Assembly (NCBI RefSeq): GCF_026013615.1
Contig: NZ_JAPDPI010000020.1
Coordinates: forward strand, 41,685-105,684
Length of the DNA: 64,000 bases
Origin: Plebeiibacterium marinum
GTDB taxonomy: Bacteria > Bacteroidota > Bacteroidia > Bacteroidales > Marinilabiliaceae
Reading direction: 5' to 3'
The stretch's first letter is position 1, and each line of letters opens with the position of its first letter. A program made the translations under genes and the position numbers. The notes under the pieces were generated by a model that did no database searches, had not been told where the DNA came from, and was given only the letters and a program-made list of their open reading frames with translations. Shown one piece after another: positions 43,407 to 51,822 of this stretch.

Positions 43407-43790
43407 TTATTTCTTAACAACTTCAGCAAGTAGATATACCCTTACATCGTAACTATCAGCAACAGCCAGGTTTTCACTATTGTCTTTGTAGATAATCCGG
43501 ACTGGACTGTTTTTAGCTTTCTCATCAAGCGGAAATGTGACATCCTTGATACTCATATCATCATTGTGGTGAAGTAAGGCCACCTCTGTATCATCCGGGA
43601 TAATCTCGGTATCATCAATCCAAACTCGAAGTGTTGATCCTGGTAAAGCTTGCTGGTTTGACAGTCGTAAGAAGATGCCTTTAATACGGTCATGTTCAGT
43701 CTTAGTATTACCGTTGAACTCATAGGTCTGACCTTTCTTTACTTGAAATTTTACAACCTGTAGTTTCTTAATATTCTCTTGAGCTTCCAT
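43407..43790 (-). CDS. Small beta-rich candidate capsid protein (127 aa)
   Basis: A compact 127-residue protein made almost only of predicted beta strands: KLQVVKFQVKKGQTYEF, RIKGIFLRLSNQ, STLRVWIDDTEIIPDD, MSIKDVTFPLDE, SPVRIIYKDNS and YDVRVYLLAEVV. The length and strand count fit a single jelly-roll. It resembles the C-terminal half of the adjacent 258-residue protein. Proposed to be a coat or minor capsid protein of a tailless virus; this rests on strand pattern and position only. Confidence 0.55.
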   Translation of the reverse strand: MEAQENIKKLQVVKFQVKKGQTYEFNGNTKTEHDRIKGIFLRLSNQQALPGSTLRVWIDDTEIIPDDTEVALLHHNDDMSIKDVTFPLDEKAKNSPVRIIYKDNSENLAVADSYDVRVYLLAEVVKK

Positions 43791-43860
43791 TTGTAATTAA
43801 TTAGGAGGAAAAGGAACGGCTCTAACACCGTTCCTTAACGATTATGACATATCAAAATGG

Positions 43861-44706
43861 CTACGCTTTCTCTGTGATAGTTCCCAACAGCGTTACCTTA
43901 ACGGCTGGGTTAAACACCTTGTCACCGTTATTAATCGCCTTTGGCATATTCAACTTTGGTGTGATGTCCATTGATGGTTTCAACCATTTTGGATTGGCCA
44001 ATTTGTACTGAAACTTACGCTTGGTTGTATCGGTATCATCGAATACAGCACATGAGATTTCAGGCATAATTACCTTAGTTCCCAAGGTCATTTCAAACGT
44101 TCCGTTTAATATTTGCGGAGGTAAGGCAAACTGACCAAATGCAAAATCAGCCGGATCATTGTCTTCCTCTGATGAACCGTGAGCATACTCCAAAACAATA
44201 TCTGTTAACAGAAAATACTTACCACTATCCAACTGGGCACGATTCAGGTTGGTACGTCCTGACTTTTTATCGTCTGATGCTTCCATTAAATCAATATCAG
44301 ACTTATCCTTAATCGTTTTCACCGTGTAGATAGCTGCATCAACGGTTTGCATACGGGCATCTTTCAATGCTTTCTGAATCTCAGGTGGTAACTGTTGTCT
44401 GCGCAATTCAAACTGACCTTTCGATGTAAGGTCTTTAGTTAATCCTGTTTTTACAGCTACACTTTTTGCTCCTGCGTTGTAAGATCTGCGAACTGAACGT
44501 TTTCTACTGCTTGCTCTTTTGGTTCTGCGTACATTCCGTCTGGTTTTTCTTCGTGAACGCCCCAAATCGCCAATGCCTTCAACTGCATCGTCCTGGGCTT
44601 CCTCTCTTTCTAAAGCGTCTTCTTCCTTATTAAGAATTGCTTCTTCCAAACCTTCAATCTCTTCCATTGAAGGATACAAATCATTTTGCTCATTAATTTC
44701 TGCCAT
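43861..44706 (-). CDS. Arg-rich N-terminus plus beta-rich domain, candidate capsid protein
   Basis: A 281-residue protein. An acidic start containing IEGLEEAI, then AVEGIGDLG, leads into an arginine-rich segment (RSRRKTRRNVRRTKRASSRK) like capsid DNA-binding tails. A helical stretch (about 95-145) and a beta-rich C-terminal half follow (KYFLLTDIVLEYA, GTFEMTLGTKVIMPEISCAV, PSMDITPKLNMPK, AVKVTLLGTITEK). The strand order parallels the two genes downstream. Its relative size, basic tail and central position make it one of the best candidates for a major capsid protein, or alternatively a DNA-condensing core protein. Confidence 0.55.
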   Translation of the reverse strand: MAEINEQNDLYPSMEEIEGLEEAILNKEEDALEREEAQDDAVEGIGDLGRSRRKTRRNVRRTKRASSRKRSVRRSYNAGAKSVAVKTGLTKDLTSKGQFELRRQQLPPEIQKALKDARMQTVDAAIYTVKTIKDKSDIDLMEASDDKKSGRTNLNRAQLDSGKYFLLTDIVLEYAHGSSEEDNDPADFAFGQFALPPQILNGTFEMTLGTKVIMPEISCAVFDDTDTTKRKFQYKLANPKWLKPSMDITPKLNMPKAINNGDKVFNPAVKVTLLGTITEKA

Positions 44707-44770
44707 GATTATTGTCTCTTTTGTGTTATTAATATTTGAATTGTTTATTGTAAGCGAATGACTTGACGGA

Positions 44771-45427
44771 CTAGGATTCCATCATATCACCTGAAAAAAT
44801 ATCGTAGTCCATACTATCCGGATCCAGATTACTGATCTTACCTATCTCTTCATCATCTGAGCCAATCGGTTCATCCGACATGGAATAGTCATTTGCTGCA
44901 CTTCCCATTGGATCATCACTCATGCTGTAATCTTCCGCTGCTCCAGATACAGAAGCCTGGATTTCTCTTTCAATGTCGATATCGGCTGCCGGCAGAGCTT
45001 GTGTTATAGGATTCAATGCCTGTAGTCCGTTAATTTCTTCGTATTCCACGTCTTCAATATCTCCTTCACCCAATAACCCGGATAAGCCTTGAAGAATGGT
45101 TTTGCCAGTAGCTTTCTTAATGGTGGCTTCAACACCTGCTCCGGCCATTCCATACAAACCCATTTGGAGGTATACATTCTTGGTGAATTGTTGTCCAACC
45201 AAACCTCCCATCGTGACTACTGCCGGAACGATATAGCCTTTCATATCGCTACCCAATAGCCCACTGACTGTGGGGCTTTTTTGAAGTTTGTTTAACAAAT
45301 ACTTACCACCCGCAAACCCTGCTACGGCAGCTATAGGTTTGCCAATGTTATTGGTAGCTTTCATAAAGTCAATCTTTGTACCCGTTGATCTGGAACGGGG
45401 CTGAGAAGATGTTTTTCTTACTGCCAT
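44771..45427 (-). CDS. Hydrophobic virion-block protein with DYSMSD repeats
   Basis: A 218-residue protein. A basic start, Gly/Ala-rich membrane-like segments (KPIAAVAGFAGGKYLL, YIVPAVVTMGGLVGQ, LQMGLYGMAGAGVEA), then an acidic disordered tail with EINGLQALN, two repeats of DYSMSD followed by DPMGS or EPIGS, and DPDSMDYDIF. No family known. The composition fits a membrane protein of an internal-membrane virion with an acidic tail facing the capsid or DNA; that is inference. Confidence 0.6.
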   Translation of the reverse strand: MAVRKTSSQPRSRSTGTKIDFMKATNNIGKPIAAVAGFAGGKYLLNKLQKSPTVSGLLGSDMKGYIVPAVVTMGGLVGQQFTKNVYLQMGLYGMAGAGVEATIKKATGKTILQGLSGLLGEGDIEDVEYEEINGLQALNPITQALPAADIDIEREIQASVSGAAEDYSMSDDPMGSAANDYSMSDEPIGSDDEEIGKISNLDPDSMDYDIFSGDMMES

Positions 45428-45460
45428 GTGTTTAAAATTTAATGATTGAATTGTCTATTC

Positions 45461-47989
45461 TTATTGAAGCGAAATGCTTCCAAGTGATTGCTTTTTAGAT
45501 TTTTTCTGAGAAGTATCCTTTGAATTGGGTTTATCATCCTTTTTACGAAACATGAAGTATGCTCCTGTTCCAATCAAAGCTGCAACGCCTATTCCAATGC
45601 CTACTTTGGCTCCTTTACTCATGCCTTTTTTTGTAGGAGAAATATTTTGAGGAACAGAAGAAGATGTTGTTTGAGCTACATTGTTACCAGACTTTAAGAT
45701 GACTGGCTGATAGCTTGTTGTTTGCGGAAGTGTATTTTCAGGTTGAATATAGGTTTCCTGCTGCGGACTGGCTTGCTGTTCATACTGGCTAGCTCTTTGT
45801 TGCAGGGCTTTACTTACTTCTTTTCCCTGGCTGGTTAACTTAGCTACTTTTTTAACTGCTGCCTTACCTCTGATTTTGTTGAAGATATTAGCAACTGGTT
45901 TTAGCCAACTCTTTATTTTTGCCAATACACCTGTTGCTGCACCAACCGATGCTGCGGTAGCTGCCACCCCTAATTGCCCTAATTCAGCTAATTCTCCTAT
46001 AGATTCCAAACCTTTCAAATCTGACAATAAGCCATCAACACCTTTTAAGGAGAAGTCTTTGCTTTTTTGTTTAGCTCCTTTCAGGATAGCTTTTCTCAGG
46101 TTCTTTTCTTTACCCTGCAAGCCATTGAAGAGTTTACGAACCTTATTGTGACGCTTCTTTAAATCCTTTAATTTTTTAGCGTCAATACTATATTTGGATG
46201 CTAACTTATCCGGAAGGTAGGCGTACTGTAATTTTTTTGCAATACCAAACATATTTAAGCGTAGAGCTGCCAATAAGCCGTTACGAATAGCTATAGATAG
46301 AGGATTGAATCTGACAATAGCTTTAACTACTTTTTTGGTTACTTTAGCTGCTACTTTTACCCCTTTTTTGATTCCTTTACCAATCTTCTTTCCGATACGT
46401 TTCAGTGATTTAAAGAATCCTCCTAGTCCTCGTTGCCCTTGCAGTCCATCAATCTCTGCATCATAATCATCTTGTTCAGAAAGTCCTTCTATGGCATCTG
46501 TGTCATACTTAATCAGTCCATTTGCAGTCAATTTATCTTCGATGTCCGCCAGTTTCTCCAGTACTTTATCTCGCTTAGGTGTATTCCAGAATTTAATGGC
46601 CTGGTCAATCATGCTAATGAACTGGTCTGGATTCTGGATTTGTGCCATTTTATTCTTGTTCTCCTTGTTTTTAAGTAAGAAGTCACGAGTTCGAACCAAA
46701 TAACGATATGTGGCATCATCAGCATTTCCTAAACCATTGACTGCATCTTCAAAATCAATACCGGAGATAATAGCCATTAATTCAGTATCATCCTTATGAG
46801 CTACAGTTCCACCAGCCAAGTCTAACCCAGACAAAGCATATATAGGTAAACCTAATGAGGTTGTACCTGTTACGCCATCAATACCATGTATACCTCCAAC
46901 CATTTGAAGTGGAGACATATTAAAGTCAGACTTTTCAAAGCTGTACGGTTTCTGGTAATCAAACTTCGAAAGAACAGGGTCGATAATAATCTCATCTTCG
47001 CTATCGCCAACAGCAGGAACTATTACGTAGATATGTTGAAAGTTTTGTCTACCGTCATATTTTGTGATTCGAAGCTTAAACGGAATACCCAAGCATTTTA
47101 AAATTGAACCGACGAAAATGCTGTAATCATCACAATCAATACCTGCTGATTGCCTACCTTTTTGCTTGAAGTTTATCTGTCCATCTAACCAGGAACGTGC
47201 CGGAGTCCGAAGCTGTTCTGTACCGTCTTTGTCTTTATGATACTGAAGGTAATTATAGGAGAAATTGAAGATGTTGCGACAAGTATCTTTTAAATTATTA
47301 GTTTGTAACATCTGCGCCAATCCTTCCACTTCCCGATAATGTTCAGCAATAAGGTCAATGCAGCTTTCTACAGTTTCAATGACATTGCCGTTTTTTACAA
47401 ATACATCTTTGCCGGATGCTCTTTTTATCAGGTGGTTGTATTTACGTCCATACTGTGTATTACGTGGACCGGATACAATACCCAACGTACCCAATGCTAA
47501 TCCGTTCATATTATCGTCTGTTAAATTTTGCGTGGTAGTTATGGTTTCGTCATTGATACTAAGCGAAAGCGTAAAGCTCAAGTCGGCTTTAAATTGTGAG
47601 GTATTCTGAAGTAATGCCAATGACAAACCCTTACCCAAAAGATTCAGGTAAGGCACTTGAAATAGGATTTCAGGCTCTTGTGTAGAACCTGCTCCAATGG
47701 TTAAACCTTTTATATCAGGAGTAGAATAAGCGATTGCCGAACCTTTGTATTTAGCTACAACCTGGTTTACGGCTAATGTGATGGGAGCTTTAGTTGGATT
47801 ATAACAGCGTAGTTTCACTGCAAACTGGACTTCCTGAAAGTCCATCTTATGAATACGGAAACCAAGAAGTGCAAAATTCATCTTTGCACCGGATAGTAGT
47901 TTCTTACCTTTTTTAATAAGGTAAAAACCACCGCCAACGGCTGCTACAACTGCTAGTGTGCCTAATATTTTCTTTGTGCTTGCTTCCAT
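45461..47989 (-). CDS. LEA-like / transglutaminase-like membrane protein of virion block
   Basis: An 842-residue protein from the chosen ATG (the frame opens at 48004). In order: N-terminal membrane helix (ILGTLAVVAAVGGGFYLI), LEA14/WHy-like beta domain (about 30-165), transglutaminase-like cysteine protease-fold domain (about 210-370) with QSAGIDCDDYSIFVGSIL, FQHIYVIV and IIDPVLSKFDY supplying Cys, His and Asp, a very basic amphipathic stretch (SLKRIGKKIGKGIKKGVKVA), helical regions and a C-terminal membrane helix (GVGIGVAALIGTGAYFMF). The three catalytic residues appear intact. First gene of the virion block. It might process or cross-link virion proteins, or act at cell entry. Confidence 0.65.
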   Translation of the reverse strand: MEASTKKILGTLAVVAAVGGGFYLIKKGKKLLSGAKMNFALLGFRIHKMDFQEVQFAVKLRCYNPTKAPITLAVNQVVAKYKGSAIAYSTPDIKGLTIGAGSTQEPEILFQVPYLNLLGKGLSLALLQNTSQFKADLSFTLSLSINDETITTTQNLTDDNMNGLALGTLGIVSGPRNTQYGRKYNHLIKRASGKDVFVKNGNVIETVESCIDLIAEHYREVEGLAQMLQTNNLKDTCRNIFNFSYNYLQYHKDKDGTEQLRTPARSWLDGQINFKQKGRQSAGIDCDDYSIFVGSILKCLGIPFKLRITKYDGRQNFQHIYVIVPAVGDSEDEIIIDPVLSKFDYQKPYSFEKSDFNMSPLQMVGGIHGIDGVTGTTSLGLPIYALSGLDLAGGTVAHKDDTELMAIISGIDFEDAVNGLGNADDATYRYLVRTRDFLLKNKENKNKMAQIQNPDQFISMIDQAIKFWNTPKRDKVLEKLADIEDKLTANGLIKYDTDAIEGLSEQDDYDAEIDGLQGQRGLGGFFKSLKRIGKKIGKGIKKGVKVAAKVTKKVVKAIVRFNPLSIAIRNGLLAALRLNMFGIAKKLQYAYLPDKLASKYSIDAKKLKDLKKRHNKVRKLFNGLQGKEKNLRKAILKGAKQKSKDFSLKGVDGLLSDLKGLESIGELAELGQLGVAATAASVGAATGVLAKIKSWLKPVANIFNKIRGKAAVKKVAKLTSQGKEVSKALQQRASQYEQQASPQQETYIQPENTLPQTTSYQPVILKSGNNVAQTTSSSVPQNISPTKKGMSKGAKVGIGIGVAALIGTGAYFMFRKKDDKPNSKDTSQKKSKKQSLGSISLQ

Positions 47990-48177
47990 AATGGAAACAA
48001 ACATATAGTAGGCTTATGGTGGGGGAATGGCTGTGTTTGGCTATGGTTTGCCGGAGTTGGTTGTAATTGGTTATTTTTTGGTGAAGGGAATAAAAAAAGT
48101 TGGTGGTGAGCCAACTTTAAAGAGTATTGCAAAATATTTTTTAGTATCTTCTTTTCACATTCAAATCATTATACTAT

Positions 48178-48855
48178 TCAATTATTCCTTCTATATACCA
48201 GTGTATCCACAATGTTAGAATGTAAATCTGTTTTGATCCAGTTACCAATTCTTTTGGTGTAAAAGATAATCCGTTCATCATATCTATTAGTTTCAGTATT
48301 GTAGATTTCAACAGTATCCTGAAATATTTTATCAGAATAATATCCTTTTAATATAAACATACCTGTAGAATCCGGTTCTTCCCAATATCCTATCGGCTGA
48401 CCTGAAAAATGGAAATCCTTTAATAACTCAGGTATTTTAAAATGGCCTTTATATATTTTCCCTCTATTGACACCATAGGTCTTCTTTTGAAAAATGGAAT
48501 CATTTAACATTTTATATTTGGCATATACTCTTTTTGTTAATGAATCACTTTCCATTCTTTTTTGAGGTGTATTTTTTTTATAGGCGGTAATGCTGATAAT
48601 TCCATTACGATATTCTGTTACATTACCATGCATCATATCATTTTTGGCTTCCCAAATAGTATTTAAATGACCATTTACATATTTATTTAAAGTATATGAC
48701 GAGGAATCATTACAGTTTTTAAGTTCCCATTTCATAAAAATTGTATCATTACCCAAGGTTGTTGTATTTGTAATGACACAGTTTTTAGTTTTACAACTAA
48801 ATGTTAGACCAAGAAAGCATACGGTAAGAAATAAAAATAATGGTGTATATCTCAT
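48178..48855 (-). CDS. Lipoprotein with MORN/YwqK-like repeats
   Basis: A 225-residue protein with a lipoprotein-like start (FLFLTVCFLGLTFSCKT, Cys at 21). The YVNGHLNTIWEAKNDMMHGN and VTEYRNGIISITAYKKNTP segments resemble the repeats of YwqK/MORN-type proteins. These are usually exported; the function is unknown. Last gene of the accessory block, 5 bp after the next gene upstream. A+T-rich like its neighbours. Confidence 0.55.
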   Translation of the reverse strand: MRYTPLFLFLTVCFLGLTFSCKTKNCVITNTTTLGNDTIFMKWELKNCNDSSSYTLNKYVNGHLNTIWEAKNDMMHGNVTEYRNGIISITAYKKNTPQKRMESDSLTKRVYAKYKMLNDSIFQKKTYGVNRGKIYKGHFKIPELLKDFHFSGQPIGYWEEPDSTGMFILKGYYSDKIFQDTVEIYNTETNRYDERIIFYTKRIGNWIKTDLHSNIVDTLVYRRNN

Positions 48856-48860
48856 TATAG

Positions 48861-49277
48861 TTAATATTTGTGTTTTATATTTCTGGTTAAATTTATGAAA
48901 GGCTTGTCTTCTGTTAATACTGCTACAAAATACATATATGTGTTATCATCATCAGCTATGAGTTGCTTATTTGCGTTTTCAATAAGATTGATTCCTTTGT
49001 TCCTAAAGTAGTTATTAATTACCCTCATTATATATTCAATTCCTACTCTATCAAAATAAAGTTTTGTTCCTTCCCACTGCTCTTCAATTTTGCATTGTTT
49101 TTGAACAGCATAAAAGTAGTCGTTAGCTTTAATATCAACTTTCTTATATATAGTATATCCATCAAGACATGGAACTGGGTTTAAGAAGTATTCTTCATTA
49201 TTTGATAGAAATACATCCTCACTTAAATTAAATACTTTGCATAAGTATTTGGCTAATAAATTATATTCGTTATTCAT
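48861..49277 (-). CDS. Hypothetical protein
   Basis: A 138-residue soluble protein (start NNEYNLLAKYLCKVFNLSED). No recognised domain or signal peptide. The frame is open to 49304, overlapping the upstream stop by one base; the ATG at 49277 is chosen for its 26-base gap. Encoded in the A+T-rich accessory block. Confidence 0.5.
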   Translation of the reverse strand: MNNEYNLLAKYLCKVFNLSEDVFLSNNEEYFLNPVPCLDGYTIYKKVDIKANDYFYAVQKQCKIEEQWEGTKLYFDRVGIEYIMRVINNYFRNKGINLIENANKQLIADDDNTYMYFVAVLTEDKPFINLTRNIKHKY

Positions 49278-49303
49278 TATTGCTCTGTTTATGTAAATTA
49301 ACA

Positions 49304-49726
49304 TTATTTGTGTTTAATGCCTAATGACTTAAGTTTCCGAGCAGTCTCCAAATAATCAAATTTTAAGGCTTTTCTGATAGCTTTTTTATACTTGCTCTTT
49401 TTGCCTAACTTAAAATAACTTAAGCCTTCATAATAAATTATAGTATCATCAGTAAAATAGTATCTATATGCAACATTAGCATAGTAAATACAAGCTTCAT
49501 AATCACCTTTCATTCCATATGAAATAGCCTTGTCTCTGTATTGTTTGTAGTTAGCTTCATCTCTTGCAGCTTGCTTTGCTCTTGCTTTTGCAATGGCTTC
49601 CATTTGGGAATGACTCATAGGTTGGTACATTGGGGTATATGTAACTTGTGCATTACTAACTTTGGTAAGCACAATTAGGAATAGAACTATCAGATAGTAT
49701 TTCGTTTTTATTTCTGGTTTTTTCAT
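49304..49726 (-). CDS. Exported TPR-like protein
   Basis: A 140-residue protein with a signal peptide (KTKYYLIVLFLIVLTKVSNA) and helical repeats of TPR type (AISYGMKGDYEACIYYANVAYRY; YEGLSYFKLGKKSKYKKAIRKAL). Periplasmic protein-protein interaction is probable; no further function visible. Confidence 0.6.
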   Translation of the reverse strand: MKKPEIKTKYYLIVLFLIVLTKVSNAQVTYTPMYQPMSHSQMEAIAKARAKQAARDEANYKQYRDKAISYGMKGDYEACIYYANVAYRYYFTDDTIIYYEGLSYFKLGKKSKYKKAIRKALKFDYLETARKLKSLGIKHK

Positions 49727-49737
49727 TATTTCAATTT

Positions 49738-51108
49738 TTAAATGTTTAATAATATGCTATCTAGCTGATGAATACTTACAGGTTTTAGATTATTTATATT
49801 ATAAATTGTATCAGTAATATTAAAGCTATCATAAAGGATAATCTTTTTATCTGCCATATCCTGTTCTATAAGTAGGAGTACTTTTTTCTGTTCAGGGATA
49901 TCTCCAAAATTAAAAGTGGACTCCCAGTATTTACCAGTAATCATAGAGTTTATATCATAAAATATAAGTTTAGCATTAGTATTTCCATTCCCACTTATGG
50001 GTACAGTAAAAGGTATTTTTTTATCTTTAGAAATAAATTTATCACAATTAATAATACCCAATTTACTAATAGTATAGTTATATAGTCTATTGGTATTTAA
50101 TGAATACTTTTCAAAAGCTTCTTTACTAAAAGACAAAGTATAACTTTTTGTTGCTGGTTTATAAGTTCCAGACTCTACTTTTTGTTTTACTTCTTTTTTA
50201 AGCCTAACACTTAACTCATAATGTTCTTTTGAAAGTGATATCATAGGGGCAGAAGTTGGAATTAATGTAGAAGGAGGCAAATTATTAATGGCTTTAATAA
50301 TTTCAGCAGAATATTTATTGGTGGGATTTCCCGGATAATCTTTAACATTGATGATTTTACCCGTTTCTGTATTTAAATCAAAGTTAAATGCCAAGAACTT
50401 ATCTGGATTTGAAGTTAGGTAATCAACAAGTTCAAAAGAAGGTGCATAGTATGCTGATAAAATCGAGTTTAAACCCAATCTTTCTCCATCTTTAAACCAA
50501 CTTAATTTATAACAATTAGTTTGGGGGATTGAGTATGTATAAGTGCATACATTTTCTTTTATGCGTTTTTCAAGTTTCGTAAGGTTTTCATCATTTTGTA
50601 ATAACCAATTAATACCATTAACTGAATTACCTCCGTAAAACAGTTTGAAGTCATCGGACTTATCCTTTTTAGGAAAAGCAATTGCAGCTTTCGCCCCTTT
50701 TTTCAATCCGATTTCCTTATTGTTGGAATAGCAACGAATATCTACCATTCCGTTGCTTTCTAACAAAGCACCATTGGAGGTAGTGGTCATGTTAGATACA
50801 TAAAATTCTCTCTTTGTAGTATATTCCTTCAGCTGTATTTGTACGGAATCGGTACTTTTCACATCAAGGCTTAAAGCCGGAAAATAAACCACAGTTCCTT
50901 TTTTACCTGTTATATAGTTATCCTTACCTGGTGCTATGGTAAAATTCTGTGTTGCAGGTTTAACTGAATCAATATATTGCTTATAATCAGTCAAGGAAAT
51001 TGAGGTTTCCTGAGATGATTGTATAGACTCTTGAGATGTATTACAGTATCGTAAAGTTAGAATTATTATTATTGCCATAGTGGCAATTAAAATTATTTTA
51101 TTTCTCAT
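49738..51108 (-). CDS. Exported or membrane-anchored beta-rich protein, unknown
   Basis: A 456-residue protein from the ATG at 51108; the frame opens at 51147. A single N-terminal membrane helix (KIILIATMAIIIILTLRY) leads to a periplasmic region with TGKKGTVVYFPALSLDVKST, resembling ZU5-like segments, and repeated beta strands. The Cys after the helix (LRYC) is not a convincing lipobox. Function unknown. Part of the accessory block. Confidence 0.55.
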   Translation of the reverse strand: MRNKIILIATMAIIIILTLRYCNTSQESIQSSQETSISLTDYKQYIDSVKPATQNFTIAPGKDNYITGKKGTVVYFPALSLDVKSTDSVQIQLKEYTTKREFYVSNMTTTSNGALLESNGMVDIRCYSNNKEIGLKKGAKAAIAFPKKDKSDDFKLFYGGNSVNGINWLLQNDENLTKLEKRIKENVCTYTYSIPQTNCYKLSWFKDGERLGLNSILSAYYAPSFELVDYLTSNPDKFLAFNFDLNTETGKIINVKDYPGNPTNKYSAEIIKAINNLPPSTLIPTSAPMISLSKEHYELSVRLKKEVKQKVESGTYKPATKSYTLSFSKEAFEKYSLNTNRLYNYTISKLGIINCDKFISKDKKIPFTVPISGNGNTNAKLIFYDINSMITGKYWESTFNFGDIPEQKKVLLLIEQDMADKKIILYDSFNITDTIYNINNLKPVSIHQLDSILLNI

Positions 51109-51150
51109 AATGATTGATTTATGCGTTTTTTGAATACTCTGAAACAAGTC

Positions 51151-51822
51151 CTAATTACAAAAGTTAATTGCATCTTGTATGTTATAACATTGAGTATCCT
51201 GTTTATTAATTAAATGCAGTTGAAAAGTTGCAATATTTCTTGTTTGCGGTTTTAATATAGGTAGTGCCAAAACATCATTACATAGCTTTAGTGCCAGTTT
51301 AAAGTTATGGCTCCTGCGATATAAGTCAATTAAAAATACAGTCATTTCGGTTTCATCTTTAAACACCTGCTCCTTGTTGTAGTTACAAAAAAGAAATAAG
51401 CCAATAGCTTTATTACGACACGTTATGCTTTCTGGAATACAATACCTATCATCGCAGTTCCATGCTGCATGTAATGATGCCCATGCAGCTTCTACAAATT
51501 TGTTTTCATGTCCAAGTAGCAGTGATTTGCAAAGAAACTCCTTAGCTTTAGAGGGCAAAGAAGCATGATTTACATAACTCAAATACTCACTTGATTCCAT
51601 CACTCTTTTAAAATCTGGAGAAAATTGAGTGATATCCTGGTAGCAGAAATGACATACAGGACAACTAGTCACCAATATTTCATTCATTGTAAATCGGTAA
51701 TCAGGTGCAGGACGAGTATCTAAATCCATCTCTCCAAATGAATGGGTTGAAACATAATCTCCTTCTTCAAAAGAGTATCCACAACTACCACAAATTACTT
51801 CCTTCGCAAATACTAATGACAT
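51151..51822 (-). CDS. DUF2225-family cysteine-rich protein
   Basis: A 223-residue protein. Two CxxC zinc-knuckle-like pairs (VICGSCGYSFEEGDYV and VTSCPVCHFCYQDITQF) are the hallmark of DUF2225, followed by a helical half with paired repeats (LYRRSHNFKLALKLCNDVL). The family is cytosolic with unknown function. Overlaps the upstream gene by 10 bases, so the two are coupled. Confidence 0.7.
   Translation of the reverse strand: MSLVFAKEVICGSCGYSFEEGDYVSTHSFGEMDLDTRPAPDYRFTMNEILVTSCPVCHFCYQDITQFSPDFKRVMESSEYLSYVNHASLPSKAKEFLCKSLLLGHENKFVEAAWASLHAAWNCDDRYCIPESITCRNKAIGLFLFCNYNKEQVFKDETEMTVFLIDLYRRSHNFKLALKLCNDVLALPILKPQTRNIATFQLHLINKQDTQCYNIQDAINFCN

Noticed and set aside
29413..48004. Ordinary tailed prophage
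   Set aside because: Endolysin, holin and fibre alone would suggest one, but no terminase, portal, HK97 capsid or tail tube was recognised among all genes in the block.
48027..48218. Open frame on the + strand (MAVFGYGLPELVVIGYFLVK...) between the virion block and accessory genes
   Set aside because: Composition looks protein-like for the first 45 residues, and GGGGGA precedes the start, but it opposes all neighbours and overlaps the 3' end of the next gene by 41 bases. Not enough support to list.
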